A stretch of 64,000 bases of DNA, from assembly GCA_014193115.1 (NCBI GenBank), contig BJHQ01000017.1, positions 48,908 to 112,907 of the forward strand. The letters are read 5' to 3'. Below the pieces are notes generated by a model that saw only the letters and a program-made list of their open reading frames with translations, was not told the origin of the DNA and made no database searches. Position 1 is the first letter of the stretch; each line of letters begins with the position of its first letter. Positions 27,386 to 34,937 of this stretch are shown one piece after another. This DNA is from Planctomycetota bacterium (GTDB lineage Bacteria; Planctomycetota; UBA11346). Position numbers and translations under genes: made by a program.

Positions 27386-27780
27386 GGCCGGAACGCATTG
27401 GCTTGCTTGGGCGACATACCCGCCGTCGCTTGCCGTACCGCATTGAGAAATCGGAGAAAGCTCAGGCTTCGCTTGCAGGTGTTACAAAACTTGTCCTTCC
27501 CCATCCTCGGCTCGATCGACCGGATGAACCGCATGTACTGGTAGCCGATCCTTGTCCCGCGAGGCAGACCGAAATACGTCTCGTCATACGATCCGAAATC
27601 GACAGCGCAGAAATTGCACAGAATGAGTTGATGACCGGGAAATACTTCATATTCGCAATAATAATGCATGCCAATCGCCATATGTTCCCGTTCGTGAGGC
27701 TCCCAACCGCAATCCTGACATGGGGTCACATCACGGACTTCGAGCGGCTCGAAACATTCGGGACAGTGGGTTTCCTGCAT
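27382..27780 (-). CDS. Hypothetical zinc-ribbon-like protein upstream of radA
   Basis: 132 residues with two or three Cys-pair sites: CPECFEPL and CQDCGWEP near the N terminus, CNFCAVDFGSYD in the middle, and CNTCKRSL near the C terminus, so probably two zinc ribbons. YYCEYEVFPGHQLILCNFC-type and YFGLPRGTRIGYQY segments look like a compact nucleic-acid-binding fold. It overlaps the radA start (ATGA). No family assigned. A role as a small zinc adaptor is speculative. Confidence 0.65.
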   Translation of the reverse strand: MQETHCPECFEPLEVRDVTPCQDCGWEPHEREHMAIGMHYYCEYEVFPGHQLILCNFCAVDFGSYDETYFGLPRGTRIGYQYMRFIRSIEPRMGKDKFCNTCKRSLSFLRFLNAVRQATAGMSPKQANAFRP

Positions 27781-27799
27781 GGCAATCCCTCAACCACTA

Positions 27800-29038
27800 T
27801 CACGGCGCCGCCAGCGCCGCCTGCACCACCGCCGGGTCGATGTCGCCGGTCCACCGGCCGAGCACGGCGCCGGTGCGGCCATCGCGTAGGACGGCTCCTG
27901 GGGTTCCGGATCCGGCTTCGGCAGACACCGCCGCATCCTCGGCCAAGGCCCGGTCGAACACCAGCGGATGCTGGTGGGCGAGCAGTTCGATCGGCGCCGG
28001 ATCGATGACCTCGGCCAGGCGGTCGCGGAGATCGGCCCAGCCGAGATCCTCCGGCGTGCCGAGGGTCATGGCGATGACCTGGTGGAAGGTCCGGCCATCG
28101 ATCGCCGCCGCCGCCAGGACCTTGCGTGCCAGATCAGCGGACTGGGGCCGTGATGGCCGGGCGAGCAGACGGGTGACCACGGTCAGGCCGGTGTCTTTCG
28201 GCACGTTCAGCTTGAGCAGCCGGGGATGGACCTTGGCGCACACCGCGCATTGCAGATCGACCACGACATCCAGGCGCAGCTCGCGCTTGCCGCTGGCCAG
28301 CACCCGGCTTCGGCCCTTGGCGACCCGGTCGAGGATCCGCTGGTCGTCCTCGGACATCGCTCCGGACAGCGCTGCCTCAGGTACCGGCGCCACGTCCCGA
28401 GTCACGGTCGGATGGTAGATGAAATGCAGGGCGAGAAACGCCAGCAGCATGGCCCCGAGCCGGGCGAGCCAGGGATAGGCGTCGCGGATCGACAGCGCCG
28501 CCGCCGCCAGCACGGTGCCGTGGATCGCCAGGCACAACGGACAGGTCATGGCCAGGCTGGCCGCGACCCACAGATAATAGCAGGACACCCCGGCCAGTCC
28601 CCACGTGACGGCGCGGGTCAGGTGGCCGCCGGGATGCTCGGCGCCGGCCCGGACATCGCCGGCCGAGCGCACCGCGTCGGCCCGGGCGAGCAGCGCCCAG
28701 AACAGGCCGGCGCCCAGGGCCAGCGCCAGCACCGGAACGTGGAAAATCTGCCGATAATGTCCGCCCCCCTCGCATGCGATCTGGCACGGCCAGAGGATTC
28801 CGCCGAACCAGCCGACGCCGGCGGTCAGGCTCATCAGCAGCGCCAACGGCCACATCCCGCCCCGGGCCGCCGCGGGAGCCAACGCCCCAACCAGCAGGCC
28901 GGTCCAGATCGCGAATCCAGACGCCGCCAATGCGAACCAGCCCTCCGGCTGCACCCGCCAGGCGACCACCGCGACCACCGCAGCCAACGGCGTGAGCAGG
29001 CCGAGCAACCGGTCGCCAACGGTGATGGGGGCGCTCAT
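27800..29038 (-). CDS. VKOR-DsbA fusion: vitamin K epoxide reductase-like membrane protein with thioredoxin-like domain
   Basis: 412 residues from ATG 29038. The first 215 residues hold about five membrane helices with the VKOR cysteines: a CQIACEG loop and the active-site CPLCLAIHG in a membrane helix. After the last helix a periplasmic thioredoxin-like domain begins, with the active site CAVCAKVHPRLLKLNVPKDTG-type segment and the cis-Pro region GSGTPGAVL. The fusion would reoxidise its own DsbA domain with quinone, forming disulfides in exported proteins. It starts 8 nt after the SixA stop. Confidence 0.88.
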   Translation of the reverse strand: MSAPITVGDRLLGLLTPLAAVVAVVAWRVQPEGWFALAASGFAIWTGLLVGALAPAAARGGMWPLALLMSLTAGVGWFGGILWPCQIACEGGGHYRQIFHVPVLALALGAGLFWALLARADAVRSAGDVRAGAEHPGGHLTRAVTWGLAGVSCYYLWVAASLAMTCPLCLAIHGTVLAAAALSIRDAYPWLARLGAMLLAFLALHFIYHPTVTRDVAPVPEAALSGAMSEDDQRILDRVAKGRSRVLASGKRELRLDVVVDLQCAVCAKVHPRLLKLNVPKDTGLTVVTRLLARPSRPQSADLARKVLAAAAIDGRTFHQVIAMTLGTPEDLGWADLRDRLAEVIDPAPIELLAHQHPLVFDRALAEDAAVSAEAGSGTPGAVLRDGRTGAVLGRWTGDIDPAVVQAALAAP

Positions 29039-29046
29039 CGGTTCTC

Positions 29047-29535
29047 CTACCGTCCCAGCTTGCGGGCGATCTTCGGAGGGATCAGCGCGTACAATTCCAT
29101 GCCGCCGGGGACCGGTTCGCCATCGAGGATCGCCACGCCGGCCTTGCGCAGTTCGACGGTCAAGCCGGTCTCGGTGAAACCACACAGGCGTAGCAGCAAC
29201 CGCGACAGTTCGGGCTCATGGCCGACGAAAATGTGACCGGTGGCGGGTGGCGCCGGCCACTGATCCACCGGAGTGTGGTCGCCGGCCAGCCACGGGACTT
29301 CCCGCAGCGGCAGCTCCCACACCGAGGCCGCCAGCTCGGCGGTATGGCGGGCCCGGCGCCACGGCGAGGTCCAGATCTCCGTGGCCTCCATCACCGGCAC
29401 GACCAGCGAGGCGAGGGCGATCATGGTCTCATGGGCATGGACGATGCCATCGCGGGTCAGCGGCCGATCGGCGTCGTCGCCGGTCCATTCGTCTCGTTCG
29501 ACGGCCTTGCCGTGGCGGAGCAGGGTCAGTCGCAT
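29047..29535 (-). CDS. sixA: SixA-type phosphohistidine phosphatase
   Basis: 162 residues of the histidine phosphatase superfamily. The catalytic LLRHGKA is at the N terminus, Arg in SPWRRARHTAEL and the second His in FVGHEPELSRLL. The length and the LTVELRKAGVAIL segment agree with SixA. It removes phosphate from phosphohistidine proteins. It is directly upstream of the VKOR fusion and probably on the same message. Confidence 0.9.
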   Translation of the reverse strand: MRLTLLRHGKAVERDEWTGDDADRPLTRDGIVHAHETMIALASLVVPVMEATEIWTSPWRRARHTAELAASVWELPLREVPWLAGDHTPVDQWPAPPATGHIFVGHEPELSRLLLRLCGFTETGLTVELRKAGVAILDGEPVPGGMELYALIPPKIARKLGR

Positions 29536-29662
29536 CGTGTCGACGTTCTAGCGGTGCCTGGGTCCAACCCAACCCGGGACGCCGCCTGGGAGCAGGCGAC
29601 GTCCGGTTCGCGCTGCTGAGTCCTTCCCGCGGCGCAGAACATGCTCACGCAGCGGCGCATCA

Positions 29663-30325
29663 TCAGCCAGCGCGCCGCTGCGGAAGCATCGCCGCCAGGC
29701 CCGGTTCGAGGTGGCCTGCGTTCCATGTTTCCTGCGCGGCCAAACCGAGATGCGGAGGTGGCTCCATCGCGGTCAGCGCCCGCCAGGTCCCGGCCGCCAC
29801 CGGGTCGCCTAGCGGCCGCAGATCCCAGCCGCGCCGAGTGAGCTGGACCCAGGCCAGGCGAAGTGCGTCATGGCTGCCCTGGCTGGGGCACTCGAAGCGC
29901 ACCGCCCCGCAGCGCAGCCAGGTCTCAGCGATGGTCCGGAAGCCGGCGGCAGGGCCGGTACCCTGACCGGCGCGCAAGGCGAACAGCACCCGGGAACCGA
30001 TCGGCAACCGCCTGCCATCAAGGATGAACCGGGCCTGACGACAACCTTGGCGTCCACCGAGCTGGGCCAGGCGCAGTGCCCCATCCGCCGCCAATGGCGC
30101 GGTTTCCCAGGCGATTTCCAGATCCTCGCAGGGATTGGTCAGCAGAATCGCGGCCGGATCGATGCCGCCGGCGCCGGCCAGTCGCTGGCGAGGCAGACCG
30201 GGAAGCGAGGCCAGCTCCCAGCCGATGGTGACGCTCAGCCGCGTGCCCGTCAGGTGGAGCACATCGCCGGCGACGGCAGCAGCGGGATCGGGGCGTACGG
30301 CCGGGATCATCATGGCGGGGTTCAT
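29663..30325 (-). CDS. Hypothetical protein, 220 residues
   Basis: GAGGAGG lies 5 nt before ATG 30325, a strong ribosome-binding site. The protein is soluble and beta-rich with regular segments (LSVTIGWELASLPG, DLEIAWETAPLAADG, SRVLFALRAGQG, AGFRTIAETWLRCGAVRFECPS, LRLAWVQLTRRGWDLRPLG). It ends in an Ala/Pro/Arg-rich helix. Some resemblance to a carbohydrate-binding or jelly-roll layout, but no family can be named. It diverges from the CII-like gene at 30434. Confidence 0.6.
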   Translation of the reverse strand: MNPAMMIPAVRPDPAAAVAGDVLHLTGTRLSVTIGWELASLPGLPRQRLAGAGGIDPAAILLTNPCEDLEIAWETAPLAADGALRLAQLGGRQGCRQARFILDGRRLPIGSRVLFALRAGQGTGPAAGFRTIAETWLRCGAVRFECPSQGSHDALRLAWVQLTRRGWDLRPLGDPVAAGTWRALTAMEPPPHLGLAAQETWNAGHLEPGLAAMLPQRRAG

Positions 30326-30433
30326 CGGAGCCTCCTCGCGGCATTGGCCGCTGGGGGACAGCATGGAACGCTGCCGGGCGGATCCGGCGCAATCACGATT
30401 GCCGCCACGCCACCGCTGGCGACACCAGGCACC

Positions 30434-30910
30434 ATGCCCGAGACCCTGGTCGTCGCCATCCGCGCTCTCACCAGCGACTGGACCGGAAGCGAACTGTCGG
30501 CAGTGGTCGCCGCACCTCGCCGCACCGCTGACCGCTGGTTGGCTGCGATCCGCGCAGGCGACTGCGACGATCTGCCCCCGTCGGCCCTGGCCCGTCTGAT
30601 CCGTCATGAAGCCGCCACCTGGGGCACCAGCCGGATCGTCGAAGCCCTGCGCGCCAACGAACTCGAACCGGTGTCGAAGGCCGATGCCGGATCGCTGATC
30701 AAAACCATGACCGCTTTGGCCGCGAGCCACCGCAACGCCAATCAACTGCTGGCGACCATGGCCGACAACCTGTCAGACGGCGTGCTGAGCGACAGCGAAG
30801 CCCGATCGCTCCTGCCGCTGGTCGAAGACGCCCAGCGCTCGGCCATGGAGAAATGCCGGGCCCTCGACCGTCTCAGCCGAGCGATCCACCTGCGCCTGGG
30901 ACGAGGGTAG
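30434..30910 (+). CDS. Phage CII-like / helical regulatory protein (tentative)
   Basis: 158 residues, all-helical. An N-terminal HTH-like segment (TGSELSAVVAAPRRTADRWLAAIRAG) is followed by DLPPSALARLIRHEAATWG and a C-terminal DGVLSDSEARSLLPLVEDAQRSAMEKCRAL helix pair, the general layout of phage regulatory CII-like proteins. The assignment is weak. It converges on the four-copy repeat and rtcB, and its divergent promoter is shared with the 220-residue protein. Confidence 0.5.
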   Translation: MPETLVVAIRALTSDWTGSELSAVVAAPRRTADRWLAAIRAGDCDDLPPSALARLIRHEAATWGTSRIVEALRANELEPVSKADAGSLIKTMTALAASHRNANQLLATMADNLSDGVLSDSEARSLLPLVEDAQRSAMEKCRALDRLSRAIHLRLGRG

Positions 30911-31078
30911 GCCGCACCCAGGATCACTTTGCGCTGGTCCTGCGCGGCGATGCTCACATCCCCGGAATGGCCTGGAGCCGCGGAACCAATTCCAAGCCGT
31001 GGGCACTGTCTGACCAGGCTGCCATCGGAATCGGCGTCACGCCGGCGATGAGGGCATCGCCGCTCCGAAAGCACCCGT

Positions 31079-31662
31079 GGTCTGGATGAGGCCGTGGTTA
31101 CTCGCCTCGATGCTGTGCATCTCGGCTGGGGCCGTCCACGGCTTGTCGGGGCCCTGCCCGACAACCCGGTTCGCCGGGCCGGACGCCCCGCAGGGGCGTC
31201 CTGTCTGGGCCATTCGGCTCCCATGGTCTGGATGAGGCCGTGGTTACTCGCCTCGATGCTGTGCATCTCGGCTGGGGCCGTCCACGGCTTGTCGGGGCCC
31301 TGCCCGACTAGCCGGTTCGCCGGGCCGGACGCCCCGCAGGGGCGTCCTGTCTGGGCCATTCGGCTCCAATGGTCTAGATGAGGCCGTTGTTACTCGCCTC
31401 GATGCTGTGCATCTCGGCTGGGGCCGTCCACGGCTTGTCGGGGCCCTGCCCGACAAGCCGGTTCGCCGGGCCGGACGCCCCGCAGGGGCGTCCTGTCTGG
31501 GCCATTCGGCTCCAATGGTCTGGATGAGGCCGTGGTTACTCGCCTCGATGCTGTGCATCTCGGCTGGGGCCGTCCACGGCTTGTCGGGGCCCTGCCCGAC
31601 AAGCCGGTTCGCCGGGCCGGACGCCCCGCAGGGGCGTCCTGTCTGGGCCATTCGGCCCAGAC
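31079..31662. repeat. Four tandem 146-bp repeats between a CII-like gene and rtcB
   Basis: Units begin at 31079, 31225, 31371 and 31517 and are about 98 percent identical. Each contains an 11-bp inverted repeat GGCTTGTCGGG / CCCGACAAGCC, a CCGG-TTCG-CCGG hairpin and a 9-bp GGACGCCCC-GCA-GGGGCGTCC hairpin. Units 1 and 2 carry single mismatches in the first stem. On the plus strand each unit also contains a 49-codon ORF whose TGA overlaps the ATG of the next copy; the N terminus is hydrophobic. On the minus strand the array is the 3' end of the RtcB transcript. Hairpin-rich and non-coding is the simplest reading. Confidence 0.85.
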
Positions 31663-31669
31663 GCCCGGC

Positions 31670-32896
31670 TCACCCCTTCACACACACTACCTGTTTCAAG
31701 GTGTGGACGATCTCCACCAGATCACTCTGCGCCGCCATCACCGCGTCGATGTCTTTGTAGGCCATCGGCGTCTCATCGATCACTCCTGCATCTTTGCGGC
31801 ATTCGACTCCCGCGGTGGCCTTCGCGTGGTCGTCGAGGGAGAACTGCTGCTTGGCCTTGGTGCGGCTCATCACCCGGCCGGCACCGTGGCTGCATGAACA
31901 GAACGACTCGGGATTTCCCTTGCCGCGGACGATGTAACTGCGGGCGCCCATCGAACCGGGGATGATGCCAAGGTCGCCGGCGCCGGCACGGACTGCGCCT
32001 TTGCGGGTCACCCAACAGGTCTTCCCGAAATGCTGTTCCTGTTGCACATAGTTGTGGTGGCAGTTCACGGCTTCGACGGTGGTGGTGAACGGCTTGATGC
32101 CGGGAGCGCCAGCCACCGCATCAATGACGTTTTCCAACATCACCTGGCGGTTGATCCGGGCATAGGACTGGGCCCAGCCCACTGCCGACACGTAGTCCGA
32201 GAAATGCTCGGTTCCTTCCTTGAAATAGGCCAGGTCGCGGTCCGGCAGGTCGATGCCAGCCTTGCGGCAGTCGTCGCGGGCCATGCTGATGAAGAACTCA
32301 CCGAAGCGGTTGCCGACGCCGCGGGAGCCGGAATGCAGCATGAACCACACCTGTTCGGATTCGTCGAGGCAGACTTCGATGAAGTGGTTGCCGGTGCCGA
32401 GGGTGCCGAGATGGTTCACTGAATTGCCGCGATCGAGCTTCTTGAACTTGGCGCAGATCTCGGCGTATCCGCCTTCAAGATGCTCCTTCCACAGATTCCC
32501 GGCGCGGGGCGGCAGGTCATGCCAGGCTCCGCGATCGTTGTGGCCGCCATTGTCGCTGCGACCGTGAGGAACAGCGCGTTCGATCGCCAGGCGGACGCCA
32601 TGCAGGTTGTCAGGCAAATCGCTGGCGGACAGCGAGGTGCGCACCGCGCACATCCCGCACCCGATATCGACGCCCACCGCCGCCGGAATGATCGCGCCGA
32701 CGGTGGGAATCACCGACCCGACGGTGGCGCCGATGCCCAAGTGGACATCCGGCATCACCGCGATGTGGTCGTGGATGAACGGCATGCGCGCGGTATTGAC
32801 CAGCTGGGTACGCGCGCCGTCATCAAGCGGCACGCCGTGGATCCAAGCCTTGATCGGCGCGGCATCAGGGACGGTGATCAGTTCGTGATTGGACAT
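31670..32896 (-). CDS. rtcB: RNA-splicing ligase RtcB
   Basis: 408 residues, the same length as the E. coli protein. Metal/active-site Cys80 is in GVDIGCGM, with metal ligands in NHLGTLGTGNHFIE, HSGSRG and NCHHNYV. The guanylylated histidine is His337 in HGAGRVMSR, the identical number to E. coli. It joins 2',3'-cyclic phosphate or 3'-phosphate RNA ends to 5'-OH ends with GTP. ATG 32896 lies inside the end of the preceding gene (19-bp overlap), so it is translated as the last cistron after the Ro60-RNA-HD block. No rtcA or rtcR is present. Confidence 0.97.
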   Translation of the reverse strand: MSNHELITVPDAAPIKAWIHGVPLDDGARTQLVNTARMPFIHDHIAVMPDVHLGIGATVGSVIPTVGAIIPAAVGVDIGCGMCAVRTSLSASDLPDNLHGVRLAIERAVPHGRSDNGGHNDRGAWHDLPPRAGNLWKEHLEGGYAEICAKFKKLDRGNSVNHLGTLGTGNHFIEVCLDESEQVWFMLHSGSRGVGNRFGEFFISMARDDCRKAGIDLPDRDLAYFKEGTEHFSDYVSAVGWAQSYARINRQVMLENVIDAVAGAPGIKPFTTTVEAVNCHHNYVQQEQHFGKTCWVTRKGAVRAGAGDLGIIPGSMGARSYIVRGKGNPESFCSCSHGAGRVMSRTKAKQQFSLDDHAKATAGVECRKDAGVIDETPMAYKDIDAVMAAQSDLVEIVHTLKQVVCVKG

Positions 32897-33597
32897 GGGA
32901 CTTGGCTCGATTCCGAGGATGAGTTGATTGCGGCGATCAGGGAGGTTTCCGCTGCGATGAAATCTTGAACATTCAGGTGAAAATCTGGTATTGGGGAACC
33001 CTGGGGTTTCCAAGCGATCACTCGCCACAGCGCGAGGATCGACGACCCATCGCTGATGCCGTCAAGTCGTTGGATCAGCCAGGATCCATACGCTGAATAG
33101 CCGCAGGCGCGATGTAATGATTCGTCATCAACCAAAACTGCAGCGACCGATTCGGTGATCTCTCTCCCATGCTCCTCCGCTAGTTCACGCAGTCGCATGA
33201 TCATGAGCTCACGGGCCCGCCGCTTATCCCGGTCAATCAGCTTCTTGGGCTTGAGATGCGACGCCGCGACCACCCGGGCGCACCAAGGGCACATGCATCC
33301 GCATGAGCTGACAAGCATGGTCCCGGGCTCCTGGTACACATCGAAGGAAGTGACCAGATAGGTTGAGAAGAACGCCGCGAAGGCTGGCACGTTTCCCACC
33401 TCCGGCCTCGCGGTCAGGGGCAGGCTCTGGTAATTGCTGGCGATCCATTGCTCGGCGGCAGCCGCCGTGCCGCCGTAGTCGTGGGCGCGCATCACCGGGA
33501 TGAATCCCTTGCCGATGCCCTCGGCCATCCAACGCAGTAAACGGTAGCTGCGTTGCTGGATTTCAATGGCGAGTCGAAGGCGATCGTTGGGCAGCAT
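32878..33597 (-). CDS. Unknown Cys-motif protein of the RtcB/Ro60 locus
   Basis: 239 residues from ATG 33597 with a perfect AGGAGG ribosome-binding site 5 nt upstream. The N-terminal half is helical (RLAIEIQQRSYRLLRWM), the middle has a Cys cluster SSCGCMCPWCARVV that could hold a metal, followed by a basic helix (HLKPKKLIDRDKRRARELMIMRL). Then come an acidic helix and a C-terminal part ending VQDFIAAETSLIAAIN. No family recognised. It overlaps rtcB by 19 bp and starts 22 nt after the HD gene, so it belongs to this RNA locus. An RNA-binding role is inferred from the basic helix and the context. Confidence 0.7.
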   Translation of the reverse strand: MLPNDRLRLAIEIQQRSYRLLRWMAEGIGKGFIPVMRAHDYGGTAAAAEQWIASNYQSLPLTARPEVGNVPAFAAFFSTYLVTSFDVYQEPGTMLVSSCGCMCPWCARVVAASHLKPKKLIDRDKRRARELMIMRLRELAEEHGREITESVAAVLVDDESLHRACGYSAYGSWLIQRLDGISDGSSILALWRVIAWKPQGSPIPDFHLNVQDFIAAETSLIAAINSSSESSQVPCPITN

Positions 33598-33619
33598 GGA
33601 GTCCTCCTGGAAAGTCGGG

Positions 33620-34162
33620 TTAAGGTATGTCGGCGGCACGCGCCGCCCGTTCGATGGCCGCCGCCAGGTCGGCTTCCAATTCAGGATCGGTGCCGACCAG
33701 CACCTCGAACAAGGCGCGGGACTCGCGCACGTACATGGCGAGCCACTCGCGATCCGGCGAGGCGCAGCCGTCGGTCAGGTTATCGGCGCGATCGGCCAGC
33801 TTTAAACAGCGGGCTCGGCGACTGATCACGGCGATGTGGGCGCGGTCCATCGCTTTGCGTTCCGCCCGGGGCAGGTCGGGGTGCTGCTTGCTCGGATTGG
33901 TCACCTCAGACACCACTGCAAAGGCATCATCGCCGATCGTCTGGCGGAGTTCTTCAGCGGAAATCTGCGGGCAATCCTCCAGCACATCGTGGCACCAGCC
34001 GGCGGCGGCCAGAGCCGGATCATCAGGGAATCGCTTGGCCAATCGCGCTGCGACTCGTCCGGGATGGACGATGTACGGATCGCTGCTGTCGTCGCGGGTC
34101 TGGCCGTCATGGGCGCGACGGGCGAGGGCTTCAGCGCGGCGGATGAGGTCGTGGTCGGTCAT
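33620..34162 (-). CDS. RelA/SpoT-type HD phosphohydrolase (MESH1-like)
   Basis: 180 residues. HD-hydrolase signatures in order: ARRAHDGQTR, YIVHPGRVAARL, WCHDVLEDCP (the HD pair) and CLKLADRADNL with the distal Asp. This is the SpoT/MESH1 hydrolase arrangement without a synthetase domain. Start ATG 34162 has AGGA 8 nt upstream and lies 29 nt past the CCA of the tRNA-like RNA ending at 34192. It might hydrolyse an alarmone or a phosphate at RNA ends; the context favours a job in the RNA-repair system, as an inference. Confidence 0.82.
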   Translation of the reverse strand: MTDHDLIRRAEALARRAHDGQTRDDSSDPYIVHPGRVAARLAKRFPDDPALAAAGWCHDVLEDCPQISAEELRQTIGDDAFAVVSEVTNPSKQHPDLPRAERKAMDRAHIAVISRRARCLKLADRADNLTDGCASPDREWLAMYVRESRALFEVLVGTDPELEADLAAAIERAARAADIP

Positions 34163-34191
34163 GGGTGACATCCTGTGGGTTCGGGTGGACA

Positions 34192-34405
34192 TGGCAGCGA
34201 GGACGGGGCTCGAACCCGCATCACCGTCGTTCGGCAGCCTTTCGGAAACGCGCTTCCCAGTCACAGCAATGAAGGCCATGACCCGGTGCATCCGCAACCG
34301 TTGCTGCCTGGGCAAACACGCCATGGACGCACGTGCCCCGCCGGTGCCCTTTCGGGATCTGTCTCATCGTTTTTCAGACCGCTCTTCCTTTTGAGCTACC
34401 TCGCT
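34192..34405 (-). ncRNA. Linear tRNA-like RNA with encoded CCA and a very long insertion (element F)
   Basis: A 7-bp acceptor stem AGCGAGG (34405-34399) / CCTCGCT (34202-34196) is followed by G and an encoded CCA (34194-34192). The D-arm is GCTC-AAAAGGAA-GAGC; an anticodon-arm-like stem GTCTG / CAGAT has a 13-nt loop; the T-arm is GCGGG-TTCGAGC-CCCGT. Between the anticodon arm and the T-arm lie 137 nt instead of 4-20, with internal pairings such as CAGCAA / TTGCTG. It is therefore not a normal tRNA. RNase P cleavage at its 5' end is possible. It ends 29 nt before the HD gene. Confidence 0.6.
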
Positions 34406-34415
34406 TCACGAAGAA

Positions 34416-34536
34416 TCCACGACGAAAATGGTGCGGCATCTTCCCCGAAGGGACGTGACTGCTCTACCGCTGAGCTACCGGTTTGTGCCAAACAGAACCA
34501 ACCCCGAACACCTCCTTTAGAGCGTGTATTGGTGGA
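34416..34536 (-). ncRNA. Y-RNA-like element with tRNA D-arm (element E)
   Basis: The outer stem pairs TCCACCA (34536-34530) with TCGTGGA (34422-34416) apart from one mismatch. Next comes the internal loop with ATTTTCG on the 3' side shared by the other elements. Inside are a hairpin ACAC..GTGT, a GTTTG-GCA-CAAAC hairpin that may be a capped acceptor stem, a normal D-arm GCTC-AGCGGTA-GAGC and a TCCC-TTCG-GGGA hairpin. No clean T-arm can be drawn, so the fold is less certain than for elements B and C. Confidence 0.5.
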
Positions 34537-34541
34537 GGGGT

Positions 34542-34690
34542 CCCCACGCAAAGCGTGGGGAGCGGCCGACCGAGGAGCGGTGGGCGCTGAAAATCGCCAC
34601 AGGCGATGCGCCCACGTTTTCCGAAGGAAAACGAGCGACGACCAAGGCCGGGGGGCAGGCCCGAAGGGCCGTGGGGGCGAAGCCCCCATG
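34542..34690 (-). repeat. Structured repeat cassette R, copy a
   Basis: On the minus strand it contains GC hairpins with TTC loops (GGGGGC-TTC-GCCCCC-type and GGCCC-TTC-GGGCC), a CGTTTTC..GAAAACG hairpin, a Y-RNA-like hairpin (34580-34615) and a CCCCACGC-TTT-GCGTGGGG hairpin. The Y-like hairpin has an 8-bp stem GTGGGCGC/GCGCCCAC, an internal loop AT opposite ATTTTCA and an inner CGCC/GGCG stem. Copies b and c repeat the same order. Confidence 0.75.
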
Positions 34691-34699
34691 ATAACAGCC

Positions 34700-34828
34700 G
34701 GCCGACAGAGGAGCGGTGGGCGCTGAAAATCACCGGAGGCGATGCGCCCACGTTTTCCGAAGGAAAACGAGCGACGACCAAGGCCGGGGGGCAGGCCCGA
34801 AGGGCCGTGGGGGCGAAGCCCCCCATGG
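34700..34828 (-). repeat. Structured repeat cassette R, copy b
   Basis: About 95 percent identical to copy a over 120 bp. In the Y-like hairpin the inner stem reads CGCC/GGTG, a G-U wobble that keeps the pairing, which supports selection on RNA structure. It directly follows the T-arm remnant of element D. Confidence 0.75.
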
Positions 34829-34876
34829 AAAAACCGGGCCGAAATCGAACCGGCGACCCGTGGAGCCGCAAGAACA
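34829..34876 (-). ncRNA. tRNA 3'-half remnant after element D
   Basis: A T-arm GCCGG-TTCGATT-TCGGC followed by CCCGGTT and TTTCCA looks like the 3' half of a tRNA. CCGGTT could pair with AACCGG before the D-arm of element E, about 380 nt downstream, as if the two halves once formed one acceptor stem in permuted order. Only a fragment by itself. Confidence 0.4.
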
Positions 34877-34929
34877 GGGCGACGAGGTTTCGATCAGACC
34901 TTTCCATGGAGTCCGATCGGCATTCGCCC
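34877..34929 (-). ncRNA. Short Y-RNA-like stem without tRNA domain (element D)
   Basis: 53 nt. The outer stem GGGCGA (34929-34924) pairs with TCGCCC (34882-34877), the internal loop has ATGCC on the 5' side and ACCTCG on the 3' side, and an inner stem GATCGGACT / AGGTCTGATC is closed by a CCATGGAA loop. The tail TGTTCTT matches the tail of element C. It looks like a Ro60-binding stem without the tRNA mimic. Confidence 0.5.
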
Positions 34930-34937
34930 GAAGAACA

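Noticed and set aside
30742..31651. Minus-strand and plus-strand frames through the 146-bp repeats as proteins
   Set aside because: Composition is Pro/Arg/Ala-rich and the frames are open on both strands. The 49-codon ORFs lack ribosome-binding sites; I report them only as an observation.
31079..31662. CRISPR array
   Set aside because: Units are 146 bp directly abutting with no unique spacers and no cas genes.
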